A program made the position numbers and the translations under genes. From Artocarpus heterophyllus (taxonomy: Eukaryota; Streptophyta; Magnoliopsida; Rosales; Moraceae): DNA of 64,000 nucleotides. The DNA lies in assembly GCA_025403435.1 (NCBI GenBank), contig CM046332.1, positions 6,007,903 through 6,071,902 of the forward strand. Reading direction: 5' to 3'. Below the pieces are notes generated by a model. The model was not told the origin of the DNA. It saw only the letters and a list, made by a program, of their open reading frames with translations, and did not search any database. Below are positions 23,501 to 38,000 of the stretch, one piece after another (the first letter of the stretch is position 1; every line of letters begins with the position of its first letter).

Positions 23501-26200
23501 CCGGTTGCAACCATCTCAGACCTGGTCAGACTCTTTGTCCTGGACCTTGGGTCACGGTCAAAGATTGGTTGGACTCTACGACCGAGACCTGGCCGGTAGT
23601 AACCTTGACCTAGCCTCTCTGGTCGGCTGTGACCTTCTCGGACCTGGTCGAACTCTTCGTCTTGGACCTTGGGTCTCAGTCGTGGCCTGGTTGGTCTCTT
23701 TGTCCTGGACCAGGTCGGTAGTGGCCTAGACCTGGCCCTTTTGTCGACCGTAACCTTCTCAGACCTGGTCGGACTCTTCATCCTAGTCCTTGGGTCTCGG
23801 TCGTAGCCTGGTTTGACTCTTCAGCTTGGACCTGGCCTCTTTAATCAGTCGTAACCTGGACTTGGCCTCGTTGGTTGGCTGTAACCATCTCCAACCTAGA
23901 CGGACTCTTCATCCTAGACCTTGGGTTTCGGTCGTAGCCTGGTTGGACTCTTCGTCCTGGACCTGGTCGGTAGATGCTTAGACCAGGCGTCTTTGGTCGG
24001 CCGTAACCTTCTCGGACCTGGTCGGACTCTTCGTCTGGGACCTTGGGTCTCGGTCATAGCCTTGTTGGACTCTTTGCCCTAGACCTGGTCGACAGTAGCC
24101 TGGACCTGCCCTCTCTAGTCGGCCGTAACCTTCTCAGACCTGGTCGGACTCTTTGTCCTGGATGTTGGGTCTCATTCGTGGCCTGGTTGGACTCTTTTTC
24201 TTGGACCTTGTTGGCCGTAGCCTAGACCTGGCCTCTTTGGTCGGTCGTAACCTTCTTGGACTTGGTTGGACTCCTCGTCCTAGTCCTCGGGTCTCAATAG
24301 TAGCCTGGTTGGACCCCTCTTCCTAGACCTGGCCTCTCTGGTCTGTCGTAACCTTCTCGTACCTAGTCAAACACTTTGACCTAGACCTTGGGTCTCGATC
24401 GTAGCGTGGTTGGACTCTTCGTCCTAGACCTGGTCAGTTGTAGCCTGGACCTGGCGTCTCTAGTCGGTCATAACCTTCTCAGACCTAGTCAAACACTTCA
24501 TCCTAGACTTTGGCCTCGGTCATAGCCTGGTTGGACTCTTCGTCCTGGACCTGGTCTATCGTAGCTTGGACCTGGCCTCTCTGGTCGGCCGTAACCTTCT
24601 CAGACGTGGTCAGACTCTTCGTCCTGGACAATGGGTCACGCTCGTAGCCTGGTTGGACTCTTCGGCCTGGAACTGGCCTCTCTGGTTGACCATAACCTTC
24701 TCGGACTTGGTTGGACTCTTCGTCTTGGACCTTGGGTCTCAGTCGTAGCCTGGTTGGTCTCTTCGTCCTGGGCCTGTCCTCTCTAGTTAGCCATAACCTG
24801 GGCCTGGCCTCTCTGGTCAGCCGTAACCTTCTCGGGCTTGGTCAGACTCTTTGTCCTAGACCTTAGGTCTCGGTTGTAGCCTGGTTGGAATCTTCGTCCA
24901 GGACCCGGCCAGTCGAAGCTTGGACTTGGCCTCTCTGGTCGGCTGTAACCTTCCTGGATTTGGTCTAACTCATCGTCCTAGTCCTTGGGTCTTGGTAGTA
25001 GCCTGGTTGGACTCCTCGTCCTGGACCTGGTCTGCCGTAGGCTGGACCTGGCCTCTCTGGTTGGCCGTAACCTTCTCAAACCTGGTTGGACTCTTTGTCC
25101 TAGACCTTGGGTCACGGTCATAGCCTGGATGGACTCTTTGACCTGGACCTCTCTGGTCTGCCGTAACCATCTCGGACCAACTCAAACTTTGTGTCCTGGA
25201 CCTTAGGTCTCAATCGTAGCCTGGTTGGCCTCTTTGTCCTAGACCAGCTCGGTCGCAGCCTAGACCTGGCCTCTCTGGTCGTCCGTAGCCTTCTCAGACC
25301 TCGTTGGACTTTTTGTCCTTGACCTTGGGTCTCGGTCATAGCCTAGTTGGACTCTTCATCCTGGACCTGGTCGGTCGTAGCCTAGACCTGGCCTCTCTAG
25401 TCAGCCGTAACCTTCTCTAACCTGGTCGGACTCTTCATCTCAGACCTTGGGTCTCTATCGTAGCCTAGTTAGACTCTTTGTCCTTGACCTTGGGTCTCGG
25501 TCGTAGCCTCGTTGGACTCTTCATCCTGGACCTGGTCGTTCGTAGCTTGGACCTGGCCTCCCTGGTCAGTCGTAACATTCTCGAACCTGCTCGGACTCTT
25601 CGTCTTGGACCTTAGGTCTCAGTCGTAGCCTGGTTGGACTCTTTGTCCTTGACCTGCTCAGTAGTAGCTTGGACCTGGCCTCACTGGTCGGCTGTAACCT
25701 TCTCGGACATGGTCGGACTCTTCGTCCTAGAGCTTGGGTCTCGGTTGTAGCCTGGTTGGACTCTTCGTCTTGGACCTGGTCGGCCGTAGCCTGGACCTGG
25801 CCTCTCTGGTCGACCGTAACCTTCTTGTACCTGGTCGGACTCTTTGTCCTAGACCTTGGGTCTCAGTCGTAGCCTGGTTGGACTCGTCATCCTAGACTTG
25901 GTCTGCCATAGCCTGGACGTAGCCTCTCTGGTCGGTCGTAGCCATCTCAGACCTGGTCAGACTCTTCATCCTGGACATTGGATTATGGTCGTAGCTTGGT
26001 TGGACTCTTCATCCTGGACTTGGCCGGCCGTAACCTTGACCTGGCCTCACCGGTCGGCCGTAACCTTCTTGGACCTGGTTGGACTCTTCATCCTGGGCCT
26101 TGGGTCTCAGTTGTAGCCTGGTTGGTCTCTTTGTCCTGGACCAGTTGGGAGTAGCCTGGACCTGGCCTCTTTGGTGGGCCGTAACCTTCTCGGACCTAGT
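17600..26200 (+). repeat. Higher-order repeat B of the satellite, about 4.1-4.2 kb x2
   Basis: Variant monomers repeat in the same order with shifts of about 4.06-4.25 kb. The variant GTAGCGTGGTTGGACTCTTC followed by CTCTCCAGTCAGCCGTAACT lies near 18168 and 22246. The variant with AAAGATTGGTTGGACTC lies near 19502 and 23559. The variant GTCCTCGGGTCTCAATAG lies near 20215 and 24285. A third start of the series is visible near 25990. Boundaries are approximate because the phase of a tandem repeat is arbitrary. Confidence 0.75.
20373..20400 (+). repeat. Six-base micro-repeat inside a satellite monomer
   Basis: The words GTAGCC, GTAGCC and ATAGCC stand in tandem where a normal monomer has a single TCGGCCGTAACC segment. 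It is a local slippage product within one monomer and has no further meaning that I can see. Confidence 0.7.
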
Positions 26201-29200
26201 CAAACTCTTCGTCCTAGTCCTTGGGTCTCGGTCGTAGCCTAGTTGGACCCTTCATCCTGGACCTGGCCACTCTAGTCAGCCAGAACCTGGACCTGGCCTC
26301 TCTGGTCGGCTGTAACTTTCTTTGACCTGGATGGACTCTTCGTTCTAGACCTTGGGTCTCGGTCGTAGCCTGGTTGGACTCTTTGTCCTTGACCTGCTCG
26401 GCAGTAGCTTGGACCTGGCCTCACTGGTCGGCTGTAACCTTCTCGTACCTAGTCAGACTCTTCGTCCTAGACCTTGGGTCTCGGTTGTAGCCTGGTTGGA
26501 CTCTTCGTCTTGGACCTGGCCTCTCTGGTTGGCCGTAACCTTCTCTAACCTAGACAGACTCTTCGTCCTAGACCTTGGGTCTCGATCGTAGCCTGGTTGG
26601 ACTCTTCCTCCTAGACCAGGTCAGTAGAAGCATGGACCTGGCCTCTTTGGTTGGCCGTAACCTTCTCGGATCTGGTCAGACTCTTCATCTTGGACCTTGG
26701 GTCTTGGTCGTAACGTGGTTGGACTCTTCGTCCTGGACCTGGCCTCTTAAGTCAGCCTTACCTGGACATGGCCTCTCTGGTCGGTCGTAACCTTCTCGGA
26801 CCTGGACGAACTCTTCGTCCTAGACCTTGGGTCTTATCAGACCTGGACGGACTCTTCGTCGTAGACCTTTGGTCTCAGTCGTAGCCTAGTTGGACTCTTC
26901 ACTGTGGACTTGGCCTCTCTAATCAGCCGTAACCTGGACTTGGCCTCTTTGGTCATCCGTAACCTTCTTGGACCTGGACGGACTCTTCGTCCTAGACCGT
27001 GGGTCTTCTCGGACCTGGACAGACTCTCCGTCCTAGACCTTGGGTCTCGGTCATAGCCTAGTTGGACTCTTTGCCGGGGACCTGGCCTCTCTAGTCAGCC
27101 GTAACATGGACCTGGCCTCTCTGGTCGGCCGTAACCTTCTCGGACCTGGATGGACTCTTCGTCCTAGACCTTGGGTTGCGGTCGTAGCCTGGTTGGACTC
27201 TTCGTCCTGGACCTGGTTGGTCGAAGCCTGGACCTAGCCTCTCTGGTCGACTGTAACCTTCTCGGACCTAGTCGGACTCTTCATCCTGGACCTTAGGTCT
27301 TGGTCGTAGCCTGGTTGGGTCGGCCGTAGCCGGGACCTAGCCTCTCTAGTCAACTGTAACCTTCTCAGACCTAGTTGGACTCTTTGTCTTGGACCTTGGG
27401 TCTCAGTCGTAGCCTGGTTGGACTCTTTGTCCTAGACTTGGTCGGCAGTAGCTTGGACCTAGCCTCTCTGGTCGGCCGTAACCGTCTCGGACCTAGTCGG
27501 ACTCTTTGTCCTAGACGTTGGGTCTCGGTCATGGCCTGGTTGGACTCTTCGTCCTGGACCTTGTCGGCCATAGCCTAGACCTGGCCTCTCTAGTCGGCCG
27601 TAACCTTCTCGGACTTGGTTGGACTCTTCGTCCTGGTCCTTCGGTCTCAGTAGTAGCTTGGTTGGATTCTTCATCCTAGACCTTGGGTCTCAGTCACAGC
27701 CTAGTCGGACTCTTCGTCCTGGACCTGGTCGGCCGTAGCCCAGACGTGGCCTCTTTGGTCAACCGTAACCTTCTTGGACCTGGTCGGACTCTTCGTCCTA
27801 GACCTTGTGTCTCGATCATAGCCAGGTTGGACTCTTCGTCCTGGACCTGTTTGGCTGTAGCCTGGACCTGGCCTCTCTAGTCGGCCGTAACCTTCTCGAA
27901 CCTGGTCGGACTCTTTGTTTGGGACCTTCGGTCTCGGTCGTAGCCTGGTTAGACTCTTCGTCCTGGACCTAGTATGTCGTAGCCTAGACCTGGCCTCTCT
28001 GGTCAGCCGTAACCATCTTAGACCTGGTCAGACTCTTCGTCCTGGACCTTCAGTCACGGTCGTAGCTTGGTTGGACTCTTCGACCTAGACCTGGCCGGTC
28101 GTAGCCTTGAACTGGCCTCTCTGGTCGCCGTAACTTCTTGGACCTGGTCGGTCTCTTCATCCTGAACCTTGGGTCTCAGTAGTAGCCTGGTTGGTCTCTT
28201 TGTCCTAGACCAGGTCTGTAGTAGCCTAGACCTATCCCCTTTGGTTGGCCGTAACCTTCTCAGACTGGGTCGGACTCTTCGTCCAAGTCGTTGGGTCTCG
28301 GTCGTAGCCTGGTTGGACCCTTTGGCTTGGACCTGTCCTCTCTCGTTAGTGTAACCTGGACCTAGCCTCTCTGGTCGGCTGTAACCTTCCTTACCTGGAT
28401 GGACTCTTCGTCCTAGACCTTGGGTCTCGGTCATAGCCTGGTTGGTCTCTTCGTCTAGGGCCTGGTCGGTAGAAGCCTGGACCTGGCCTCCTTGGTCGGC
28501 CGAAACCTTCTCGGACCTGGTCAGACTCTTCGTCCTGGACCTTGGGTCTCGGTCGTAGCCTTCTTAGACTCTTCATCCTAGACCTGGTCGGCAGTAGCTT
28601 GGACCTGGCCTCTCTAGTCGGCCGTAACCTTCTCAGACCTGGTCGGACTCCTTGTCCTGGTCCTTGGTCTCAATAGTAGCCTGGTCGTAACCTTCTCGGA
28701 CCTAGACATACTCTTCATCCTAGACCTTGGGTCTCAGTCGCAGCATGGTTGGATTCTTAGTCCGGGGCGTGGTCAGCCGTAGTCTGGACCTGGCCTCTTT
28801 GGTCGGCCGTAACCTTCTCGGGCCTGGTCGGACACTTCGTCCTAGACCTTGGGTCTCGGTCATAGCCTGGTTGGACTCTTCGTCCTTGAGCTGGTCTTCC
28901 GTAGGCTGGACCTGGCCTCTTTGGTTGACCGTAACCCTCTCAGACATGGTCGGACTCTTCGTCCTGGACCTTGGGTCACAGTCGTAGCCTTGTTGGACTC
29001 TTCGACCTGGACCTGGCTGGCCGTAGCCTGGACCTGGCCTCTCTGGTAAGCCGTAACCATCTCAGACCTGGACCTTGGGTCTCGGTAGTAACCTAGTTGG
29101 ACTCTTCGTCCTAGACCTGGTCTGCCGTAGGCTGGACCTAGCCTCTCTAGTTGGCCGTATCCTTCTTGAACCTAGTGGCACTATTCGTCACGGACCTTGG

Positions 29201-32200
29201 GTCACGGTCGTAGCCTGGTTGGAGTCTTCGACCTAGACCTGGCCGGCCGTAGCCTAGACCTGGCCTCTCTGGTCAGCCGTAACCATCTCGGACCTAGTCG
29301 GACTTGCGTCCTGGACCTTGGGTCTCAGTCATAGCCTGGCTGGTCTCTTTGTCCTAGACCAGGTCGATAGTAGCCTGGACCTGGCCTCTCTAGTCGGCCG
29401 TAACCTTCTCGTTCCTGGTCAGACTCTTCATCCTTGACCTTGGGTCTCGGTTGTAGCATAGTTGGGCTCTTCATCCTGGACCTGGCCCCTCTGGTCGGCC
29501 GTATCCTTCTCGGACCTGGTCGGACTCTTCGTCCTTGACCTTGGGTCTCGGTTGTAGCCTAGTTGGGCTCTTCATCCTTGAACTGGCCTCTCTGGTCGTC
29601 TGTAACCTTCTCGGACCTGGTCAGACTCTTCATCCTCGTCCTTGGGTCTTAGTCGTAGCCTGGTTGGACTCTTCAGCTTGGACCTGGCCTCCCTCGTCAG
29701 CTGTAACCTGGACCTAGCCTCTTTGGTCAGCCGTAACCTTCTCCGACCTGGATGGACTCTTTGTCCTAGACCTTGGGTCTCGGACGTAGCCTGGTTGTTC
29801 TCTTCGTCCGGGGCCTGGTCGGTAGAAACCTGGGCCTGGCCTCTTTGGTCGGCCGTAACCTTCTCGGACCTATTCAGACTCTTCGTCCTGGACCTTGGGT
29901 CTCAGTCGCAGCCTTCTTGGACTCTTCGTCCTAGACCTGGTCGGCAGTAGCCTGGACCTGGCCTCTCTAGTCGGCCGTAACCCTCTCGGACGTGGTCGGA
30001 CTCTTCATCTTGGACCTTGGGTCTCGGTAGTAGCCTGGTTGAACTCTTCGTCCTAGACCTGGTCTGCCGTAGGCTGGACCTGGCCTCTCTGGTAGGCTTT
30101 AACCATCCGGGACCTGGTCGAACTCTTTGACCTGGTCCTTGGCTCTATGTCGTTGCCTGGTTGGGCTCTTCGTCCTGGACCTAGCCTCTCTAGTCTCCCA
30201 TAACCCTCTCAGACCAGGTCAGACTCTTCATCCTAGACATAGGTCTTAGTTGCACCCTGGTTGGACTCTTCGGCTTAGACCTAGCCTCTCTGGTCGGCTG
30301 TAACCTTCTCAAACTTGGTCGAACTCTTCGTCCTGGACCTTAGGTCTCAGTCGTAGCCTGGTTGGAGTCTTCACCCTAGACCTGGTCGGTCGTAGCCTAG
30401 ACCTGGCCTCTTTGGTCGGTCGTAACCTTCTCAGACCAGGTCAGACTCTTCGTCCTGGACCTTGGGTCTCGGACGTAGCCTGGTTGGACTCTTCGTCCTG
30501 GACCTGGTCTGCCGTAGCATGGATCTGCCTCTCTGGTCAGCCGTAACCTTCTCAGACCTAGCCAAACTCTTCGTCCTAGACCTTGGGTCTCGGTCGTAGC
30601 CTAGTTCAGCTCTTCATCCTGGACCTAGCCTCTCTGGTCGGCCGTAACCTTCTCAGACCTGGTCAGACTCTTCGTCCTTGACCTTGGGTCTCGGTTGTAG
30701 CCTAGTTGGGCTCTTCATCCTGGACCTACCCTCTCTGGTCATCCGTAACCTTCTCGGACCTGGTCGGACACTTCATCCTAGTCCTTGGGTCTCGGTCGTA
30801 GCCTGGTCGTACTCCTCAGCTTGGACCTGGCCTCTCTCATCAACCGTAACCTGGACCTAGCCTCTCTGGTCGACCATAACCTTCTCCGACCTGGACGGAC
30901 TATTCGTCCTAGACCTTGGGTTCCGGTCGTAGCCTAGTTGGTCTCTTCGTCCAGGGCCGGGTCGGTAGAAGCCTGGACCTGGCCTCTTTGGTCGGCCATA
31001 ACCTTCTTGGACCTGGTCGGACTCTTCGTCCTGGACCTTGGGTCTCGGTCGTAGCCTTCTTCGACTCTTCGTCCTAGGCCAGGTTGGTAGTAGCCTGGAC
31101 CTGGCCTCTCTGGTCGGCCGTAACCTTCTCAGACCTAGTCGGACTCTTTGTCCTTGACCTTGGGTCTCAGTTGCAGCCTAGTTGGGCTCTTCATCCTGGA
31201 CCTGGCCTCTCTGGTCGGCCGTAACCTTCTCGGTCCTAGACCTTGGGTCTCAGTCGCAGCCTGGTTGGACTCTTCGTCCTGGACCTGGTCAGTCGTTGCC
31301 TAGACCTAGGCTCTCTGGTTAACCGTAACTTTCTCAGACCTGGTCGGACTCTTCCTCTTGGACCTCAGGTCTCAATCATTGCCGGGTTGGACTCGTTGTC
31401 GTAGACCTGGTCGGTAGTAGCCTGGACCTGGCCTCACTGGTCGTCCGTAACCTTCTCAGACCTGGTTGGACTCTTCGTCCTAGACCTTGGGTCTAGGTCG
31501 TAGCCTGGTTAGACACTGCGCCCTAGACCTGGTCGGTCGTAGCCTGGACCTGGCCTCACTTGTTAGCCGTAAGTTTCTCAGACCTGGTCGACTCTTTGTC
31601 CTGGACCTTGGGCCGCAGTCGTACCCTGGTTGGACTCTTTGCCCTGGACCTGGTCGGCTGTAGCCTGGACTTGGCCTCTTTGGTCGGCCGTAACCTTCTC
31701 GGACTTCGTCGGACTCTTCGTCCTTGTCCTTGGGTCTCGTTCATAGCCTAATTGGACTCTTCGTCCTAGACCTGGTCGACCGTAGCCTAGACCTGGCTTC
31801 TCTGGTCGACTGTAACCTTCTCGGACCTGGTCAAACTCTTCGTCCTAGACCTTGGGTCTCGGTCGTAGCCTGGTTGGACTCTTCGTCCTAGACCTGGTCA
31901 GCCGTAGCCTGGACATGGCCCTCTCTGGTCGGCCGAAACCTTCTCAGACCTGGTTGGACTCTTCGTCTTGGACCTTGGCTCTCGGTCGTAGCCTAGTTGG
32001 ACTCTTCATCCTAGACCTGGTCGGCAGTATCATATACCTGGCCTCTCTGGTCGGACTTGGTCAGACTCTTCGTACTAGACCTTGGGTCTCAGTCGTAGCC
32101 TAGTTTGTCTCTTTGTCCTGGACCAGGTCGGTAGCAACCTGGACCTGGCCTCTCTGGTCGGCCGTAACCTTCTCGAACCTGGTCGGACTCTTCGTCCTAG

Positions 32201-35099
32201 ACCTTGGGTCTCGGTCGTAGCCTGGTTGGACTCTTCGTCCTGGACCTGGTTGGTTGAGGCCTAGACTTAGCCTCTTTGGTCGGCCATAACCTTCTTGGAC
32301 CTGGACGGACTCTTCCACTTGGACCTTGTCAGCCATAGCCTAGACCTGGCCTCTCTAGTTGGCCGTAACCTTCTCGGACATGGTCGGACTCTTCGTCCTG
32401 GTCCTTGGGTCTCAGTAGTAGCTTGCTTGGACTCTTCGTCCTAGACCTTGGGTCTCAGTTGTAGCCTGGTCAGACTTTTCATCCTGGACCTGGTCGGCCG
32501 TAGCCTAGACGTGGCCTCTCTGGTCAACTGTAACCTTCTCAGACCTGGTCGGACTCTTCGTCCTGGACCTTGTGTCTCGGTCGTAGCCAGGTTGGACTCT
32601 TCATCCTGGACCTGGTCGGCCGTATTCTGGACCTGGCCTCTCTAGTCAACCGTAACCTTCTCGAACCTAGTCAGACTCTTCATCCTAGACCTTGGGTCTC
32701 GATCGTAGCCTGGTTAGACTCTTCGTCTTGGAACTAGTCTGTCGTAGCCTAGACCTGGCCGCTCTGGTCAGCCGCAACCATCTCAGACCTGGTCAGACTC
32801 TTCTTTCTGCACCTTCGGTCACGGTCGTAGCTTGGTAGGACTCTTCAACCTAGATCGGGCTGGCCGTAGCCTTGATTTGGCCGCTCTGGTCGGCTGTAGC
32901 TTTCTCGAAACTGGTCGGACTCTTCGTCCAGGGCCTTGGGTCTTAGTCGTAGCCTGGTTGGTCTCTTTGTCCTGGACTAGGTCAGTAGTAGCCTAGACTT
33001 GGCCCCTTTGGTTGGCCGTAACCTTCTCGGACCTGGTCGGACTCTTTGTCCTAGTCCTTGGGTCTCGGTCATAGCTTGGTTGGACTCTTCGACTTGGACC
33101 ATGCCTCTCTAGTCAGCCCTAACCTGGACCTGGCCTCTCTGTTCGGCCGTAACCTTCTCTAACCTAGACGGACTCTTCGTCCTAGACCTTGGGTCTCGGT
33201 CGAAGCCTGGTTGGACTCTTCATCTAGGGCCTGGTCGGTAGAAGCCTGGACTTGGTCTCTTTGGTCGGCCGTAACCTTCTCGGACTTGGTCGGACTCTTC
33301 GTCCTGGACCTTGGGTCTCGGTCGTAGCCTTCTTGGACTCTTCGTCCCAGACCTAGTCGGCAGTAGCTGGACCTAGCCTCTCTAGTCGACCGTAACCTTC
33401 TCAAACCTGGTCGGACTCTTTGTCCTAGACGTTGGGTCTCGGTCGTGGTCGGGTTGGACTCTTCCTCCTAGACCTTGTCGACCGTAGCCTGGACCTGGCC
33501 TCTCAAGTCGGCCGTAACCTTCTCGAACTTGGTCGGACTCCTCGTCCTAGTCTTTGGGTCTCAATAGTAGCCTGGTTGGACTCTTAGTCCTAGACCTGGC
33601 GTCTCTGGTCTACCGTAACCTTCTCGGACCTGGTCATACACTTCATCCTAGACCTTGGGTCTCAGTCGCAGCTTGGTTGGATTCTTCGTCCTGGACCTGG
33701 TCGGCCGTAGCCTGGACCTGGCCTCTCTGGTCGGCCGTAACCTTCTTGGGCCTGCTCGGACACTTCGTCCTAGACCTTGGGTCTTGGTCATAGCCTGGTT
33801 GGACTCTTCGTCCTGGACCTGGTCTGCTGTAGGCTGTACCTGGCCTCTCTTGTCGATCGTAACCTTCTCGGACGTGGTCAGACTCTTCGTCCTGGAACTT
33901 GGGTCACGGTCGTAGCCTTGTTGGACTCTTCGACCTGGACCTGGCTGGCCGTAGCTTGGACCTGGCCTCTCTGGCCGGCCATAACCTTCTCAGACTTGGT
34001 CAGACTCTTCGTCCTAGACCTTGGGTCTCAGTCGTAGCCTGGTTGGTCTCTTCATCCTGGGCCTGGCCTCTCTAGTCAGCCGTAACCTGGACATGGCCCT
34101 CTGGTTAGCCGTAACCTTCTCGAACCTGGTCTGACTCTTCGTCCTAGACCTTGGGTCTCAGTCGTAGGCTGGTCGAAGCCTGGACCTGGCCTCTCTGGTC
34201 GGTCGTAACCTTCTCAGATTTGGTCAGACTCATCGTCCTAGTCCTTGGGTCTCGATAGTAGCCTGGTTGGACTCTTCGTCCAGGACCTGGTCTGCCGAAG
34301 GCTGGAACTGGCCCCTCTGGTTGGCCATGTCCTTCACGAACCTGGTCGGACTCTTCGTCATGGACCTTGGGTCACGGTCGTAGCCTGGTTGGACTCTTTG
34401 ACCTGGACCTGGCCGGCTGTAGCCTGGACCTGGCCTCTCTGGTCTGCCATAACCATATCGGACCTAGTCAGACTTTTGGTCCTGGACCTTGGGTGTCACT
34501 CGTAGCCTGGTTGGTCTCTTTGTCCTGGACCAGGTCGTTAGTAGCCTGCACCTGGCCTCTCTGGTCGGCCGTAACCTTCTCGGACCTGGTCAGACTCTTC
34601 ATCCTTGACCTTGGGTCTCGGTTGTAGCCTAGTTGGGCTCTTCCTCCTGGACCTGGCCTCTCTGGTCGGTCGTAACCTTCTCAAACCTAGTCAGACCATT
34701 CGTCCTAGACCTTGGGTCTCAGTCGCAGCATGGTTGGACTCTTCATCCTGGACCTGGTCAGTCATGGCCTGGACCTGGGCTCTCTGGTCAGCCGTAACTT
34801 TCTCAGACCTGGTCGGAATCTTTGTCTTGGACCTCGGGTCTCAGTCATTGCCAGGTTGGACTCTTTGTCCTAGACCTGGTCGGTAGTAGCCTGGACCTGG
34901 CCTCACTGGTCGGCTGTAACCTTCTCGGACCTAGTTGGACTCTTTTTCTTAGACCTTGGGTCTCGGTCATGGCCAAGTTGGACTCTTCGTCCCATAACTG
35001 GTCGCCTGTAGCCTGGACCAGGCCTCTCTCGTCCTGGTTGGGCTGTTCGTCCTGGAGCTGGCCACTTTGGTCTGTCGTAACCCTCTCAAACCTGGTCTG

Positions 35100-38000
35100 A
35101 CTCTTTGTCCTAGACCATGAGTCTTAGTCGCAGCCTGGTTGGACTCTTCAGCTAGACTTGGCCTTTTTGGTCGGCCGTAACGTTCTCGGACCTAGTCGTA
35201 CTCTTCCTCCTGGACCTTGGGTCTCATTCGTAGCCTGGTTGGACTCTTTGTCCTGGACCTGCCCTCTCTGGTCGGCTGTAACCTTCTCAGACCTAGACAG
35301 ATTCTTCGTCCTATACCTTGGGTCTCGGTCATATCCTAGTTGGACTCCTTGTCCTAGACCTGGTCGCCCGTAACATTCTTAGACCTGGTCGGTCTCTTCG
35401 TCTTAGACGTTGGGTCTCGGTCGTAGCCTGGTTGGACTCTTTGTCCTGGATCTGGTTGGCCGTAGCCTAGATCTGGCCTTCTCTGCTCAGCCGTAACCTT
35501 GTCAGACCTGGTTGGACTCTTCGTCCTGGACCTTGGGTCTCGATTGTAGCCTGGTTGGACTCTTTGTCCTAGACTTGGTCGGCCATAGCCTAGACCTAGC
35601 CTCTCTTGTCGGCCGTAACCTTCTCAGACCTGGTCGGACTCTTCGCCCTGGACCTTTGGTCTCGGTCGTAGACTGGTTCGACTCTTCGTCCTTGACCTGG
35701 CTGGTCGTAGCCTGGACCTAGCCTCTCTGGTCGGCTGTAACCTTCTCGGACCTGAACGGACTCTTCCTCCTTGATGTTGGGTCTCGGTCGTAGCCTGGCT
35801 GGACTCTTCGCCTTGGACCTGGTCGGCCGTAGCCTAGATCTGGCCTCTCCGGTTGCCCGTAGCCTAGACCTGGCCTCTTTGCTCGGTCGTAACCTACTCG
35901 GACCTAGTCAGACTCTTATCTTGGACCTTGGGTCCCGGTCGTTACCTGGTTGGACTCTTTGTCTTGGACCTGGTCGACCGTATCCTAGACTTGGCCTCTC
36001 TGGTCAATCGTAACCTTTTTAGACCTGGTCGGATGCTTCATCCTGGATGTTGGGTCACGGTCGTAGCCTGGTTGGACTCTTCGCCCAGGGCCTAGTCGGC
36101 CGTAGCCTGGATCTGGCCTCTCTCATGGGCTGTAGCCTGGACGTGGCCTCTTTGGTCGGCTGTAACCTTCTCCTACCCGGTCGGACTCTACGTGCTAGAC
36201 CTCGGGTCTTGGTCGTTGCCAGGTTGGGCTGTTTGTCTTGGACCTGGTCGGCCGTGGCCTGGACCTGGCCTCTCTGGTCGGCCGTAACCGTCTCAGACCT
36301 AGTCAGACTCTTTGTCCTGAACCTTGGGTCTCGGTAGTAGCGTGGTTGGACTCTTCATCCTAGACCTGGTCGGCCGTCGCTTGGACCTAGCATCTCTGGT
36401 CGGCCGAAACCTTCTCGGACCTGGTCGAACTCTTCATTCTAGACCTTGGGTCTCGTTCATAGCCTGGTTGGACTCTTCGTCCAAGATCTGGTCATCCAAA
36501 GACTGGACCTGGCCTTCTCAGACCTAGTTGGACTCTTCGTCCTGGACCCTGGGTCTCGGTCGTAGCCTAGTTGGACTCTTCGTCCTAGACCTGGTCGGTC
36601 GTAGACTAGACCTGGCCTCTCTAGTCGGCTGTAACCTTCTCGAACCTAGTCAAACTCTTCATCCTAGACCATGGGTCTCGGTCGTAGCCTGGTTGGACTC
36701 TTTATCCTAGGCCTGGTAGGTAGTAGCCTGGACCTGGCCTCTCTGGTCGCCGTAACCTTCTCAGACCTGGTTGGACTCTTCGTCCTGGTCCTTGGGTCTC
36801 GGTCGTAGCCTGGTTGTACTCTTCGTCCTGGACCTGGCCTCTTTGGTCTATCGTAACGTTCTCGGACCTGGTAAGACTCTTCGTCCTAGACCTTGGGTCT
36901 TAGTCGCAGCCAGGTTGGACTCTTCGTCCTGGACCTGGTAGGCTGTAGCCTGGACCTGGCCTCTCTGGTCGGCTGTAACCTTCTTGAACTTGGTCGGACT
37001 CTTTGCCCTGGATGTTGGGTCTCGTTCGTGGCATGGTTGGACTCTTCGTCTAGGACCTAGTCGGCCGTAGCCTGGACTTGGCCTCTCGGGTCAGCCATAA
37101 CCTTCTTAGACCTAGTCAAACTCTTCACCCTAGAACTTGGGTCTCAGTCGTAGCCTAGTAGGACTCATTGTCCTAGACCTGGTAGGCCGTAACAATCTTA
37201 GACCTGGTCGGTCTCTTTGTCCTAGACCATGGGTCTCGGTCGCAGCCTGGTTGGACTCTTCGTCCTGGATCTGGTTGGCCGTAGCTTGGACCTGGCCATC
37301 TCTGCTCGGCCGTAACCTTGTCAGACCTGGTTGGACTCTTCGTCCTGGACCTTGGGTCTCGATCGTAGCCTGGTTGGACTCTTTGTCATAGACTTGGTCG
37401 GCCATAGCCTGGACCTACCCTCTCTGGTCGGCCGTAACCTTCTCGGACCTGGTCGGACTCTTCGTCTTAGACCTTTGGTCTCGGTCGTAGCCTAGTTCAA
37501 CTCTTCATCCTTGACTTGGCCAGTCGTAGGTTGGACCTAAACTTTTTGCTCGGCCGTAACCTTCTTGGACCTGGTCAGACTCTTCATCCTAGACCTTGGG
37601 TTTTGGTCATAGCCTGGTCGGACTCTTCGCCCTAGACCTTTTGTCTCGGTCGTAGCCTGGTTCGACTCTTCGTCCTTGACCTGGCCGGTCGTAGCCTGGA
37701 CCTGGCCTCTCTAGTCGGACGTAACCTTCTCAGACCTGGATGGACTCTTCATCCTAGACCTTGGGACTCGATCGTAGCCTGGTTGGACTCTTCGTCTTGG
37801 ACATGGTCAGCCGTAGCCTAGACCAGGCCTCTCTAGTCGGCCATAACCTTCTCAGAACTAGTCAGACTCTTCGTCCTGGACCTTGCATCTCGGTCATAGC
37901 CTGGTTGGACTCTTCATCCTAGACCTAGTCGGCCGTAGCCTGGACCTGGTCCGTAACCTTCTCAGACATGGTCGGACTCTTTGTCTTGGACCTTGGGTCT

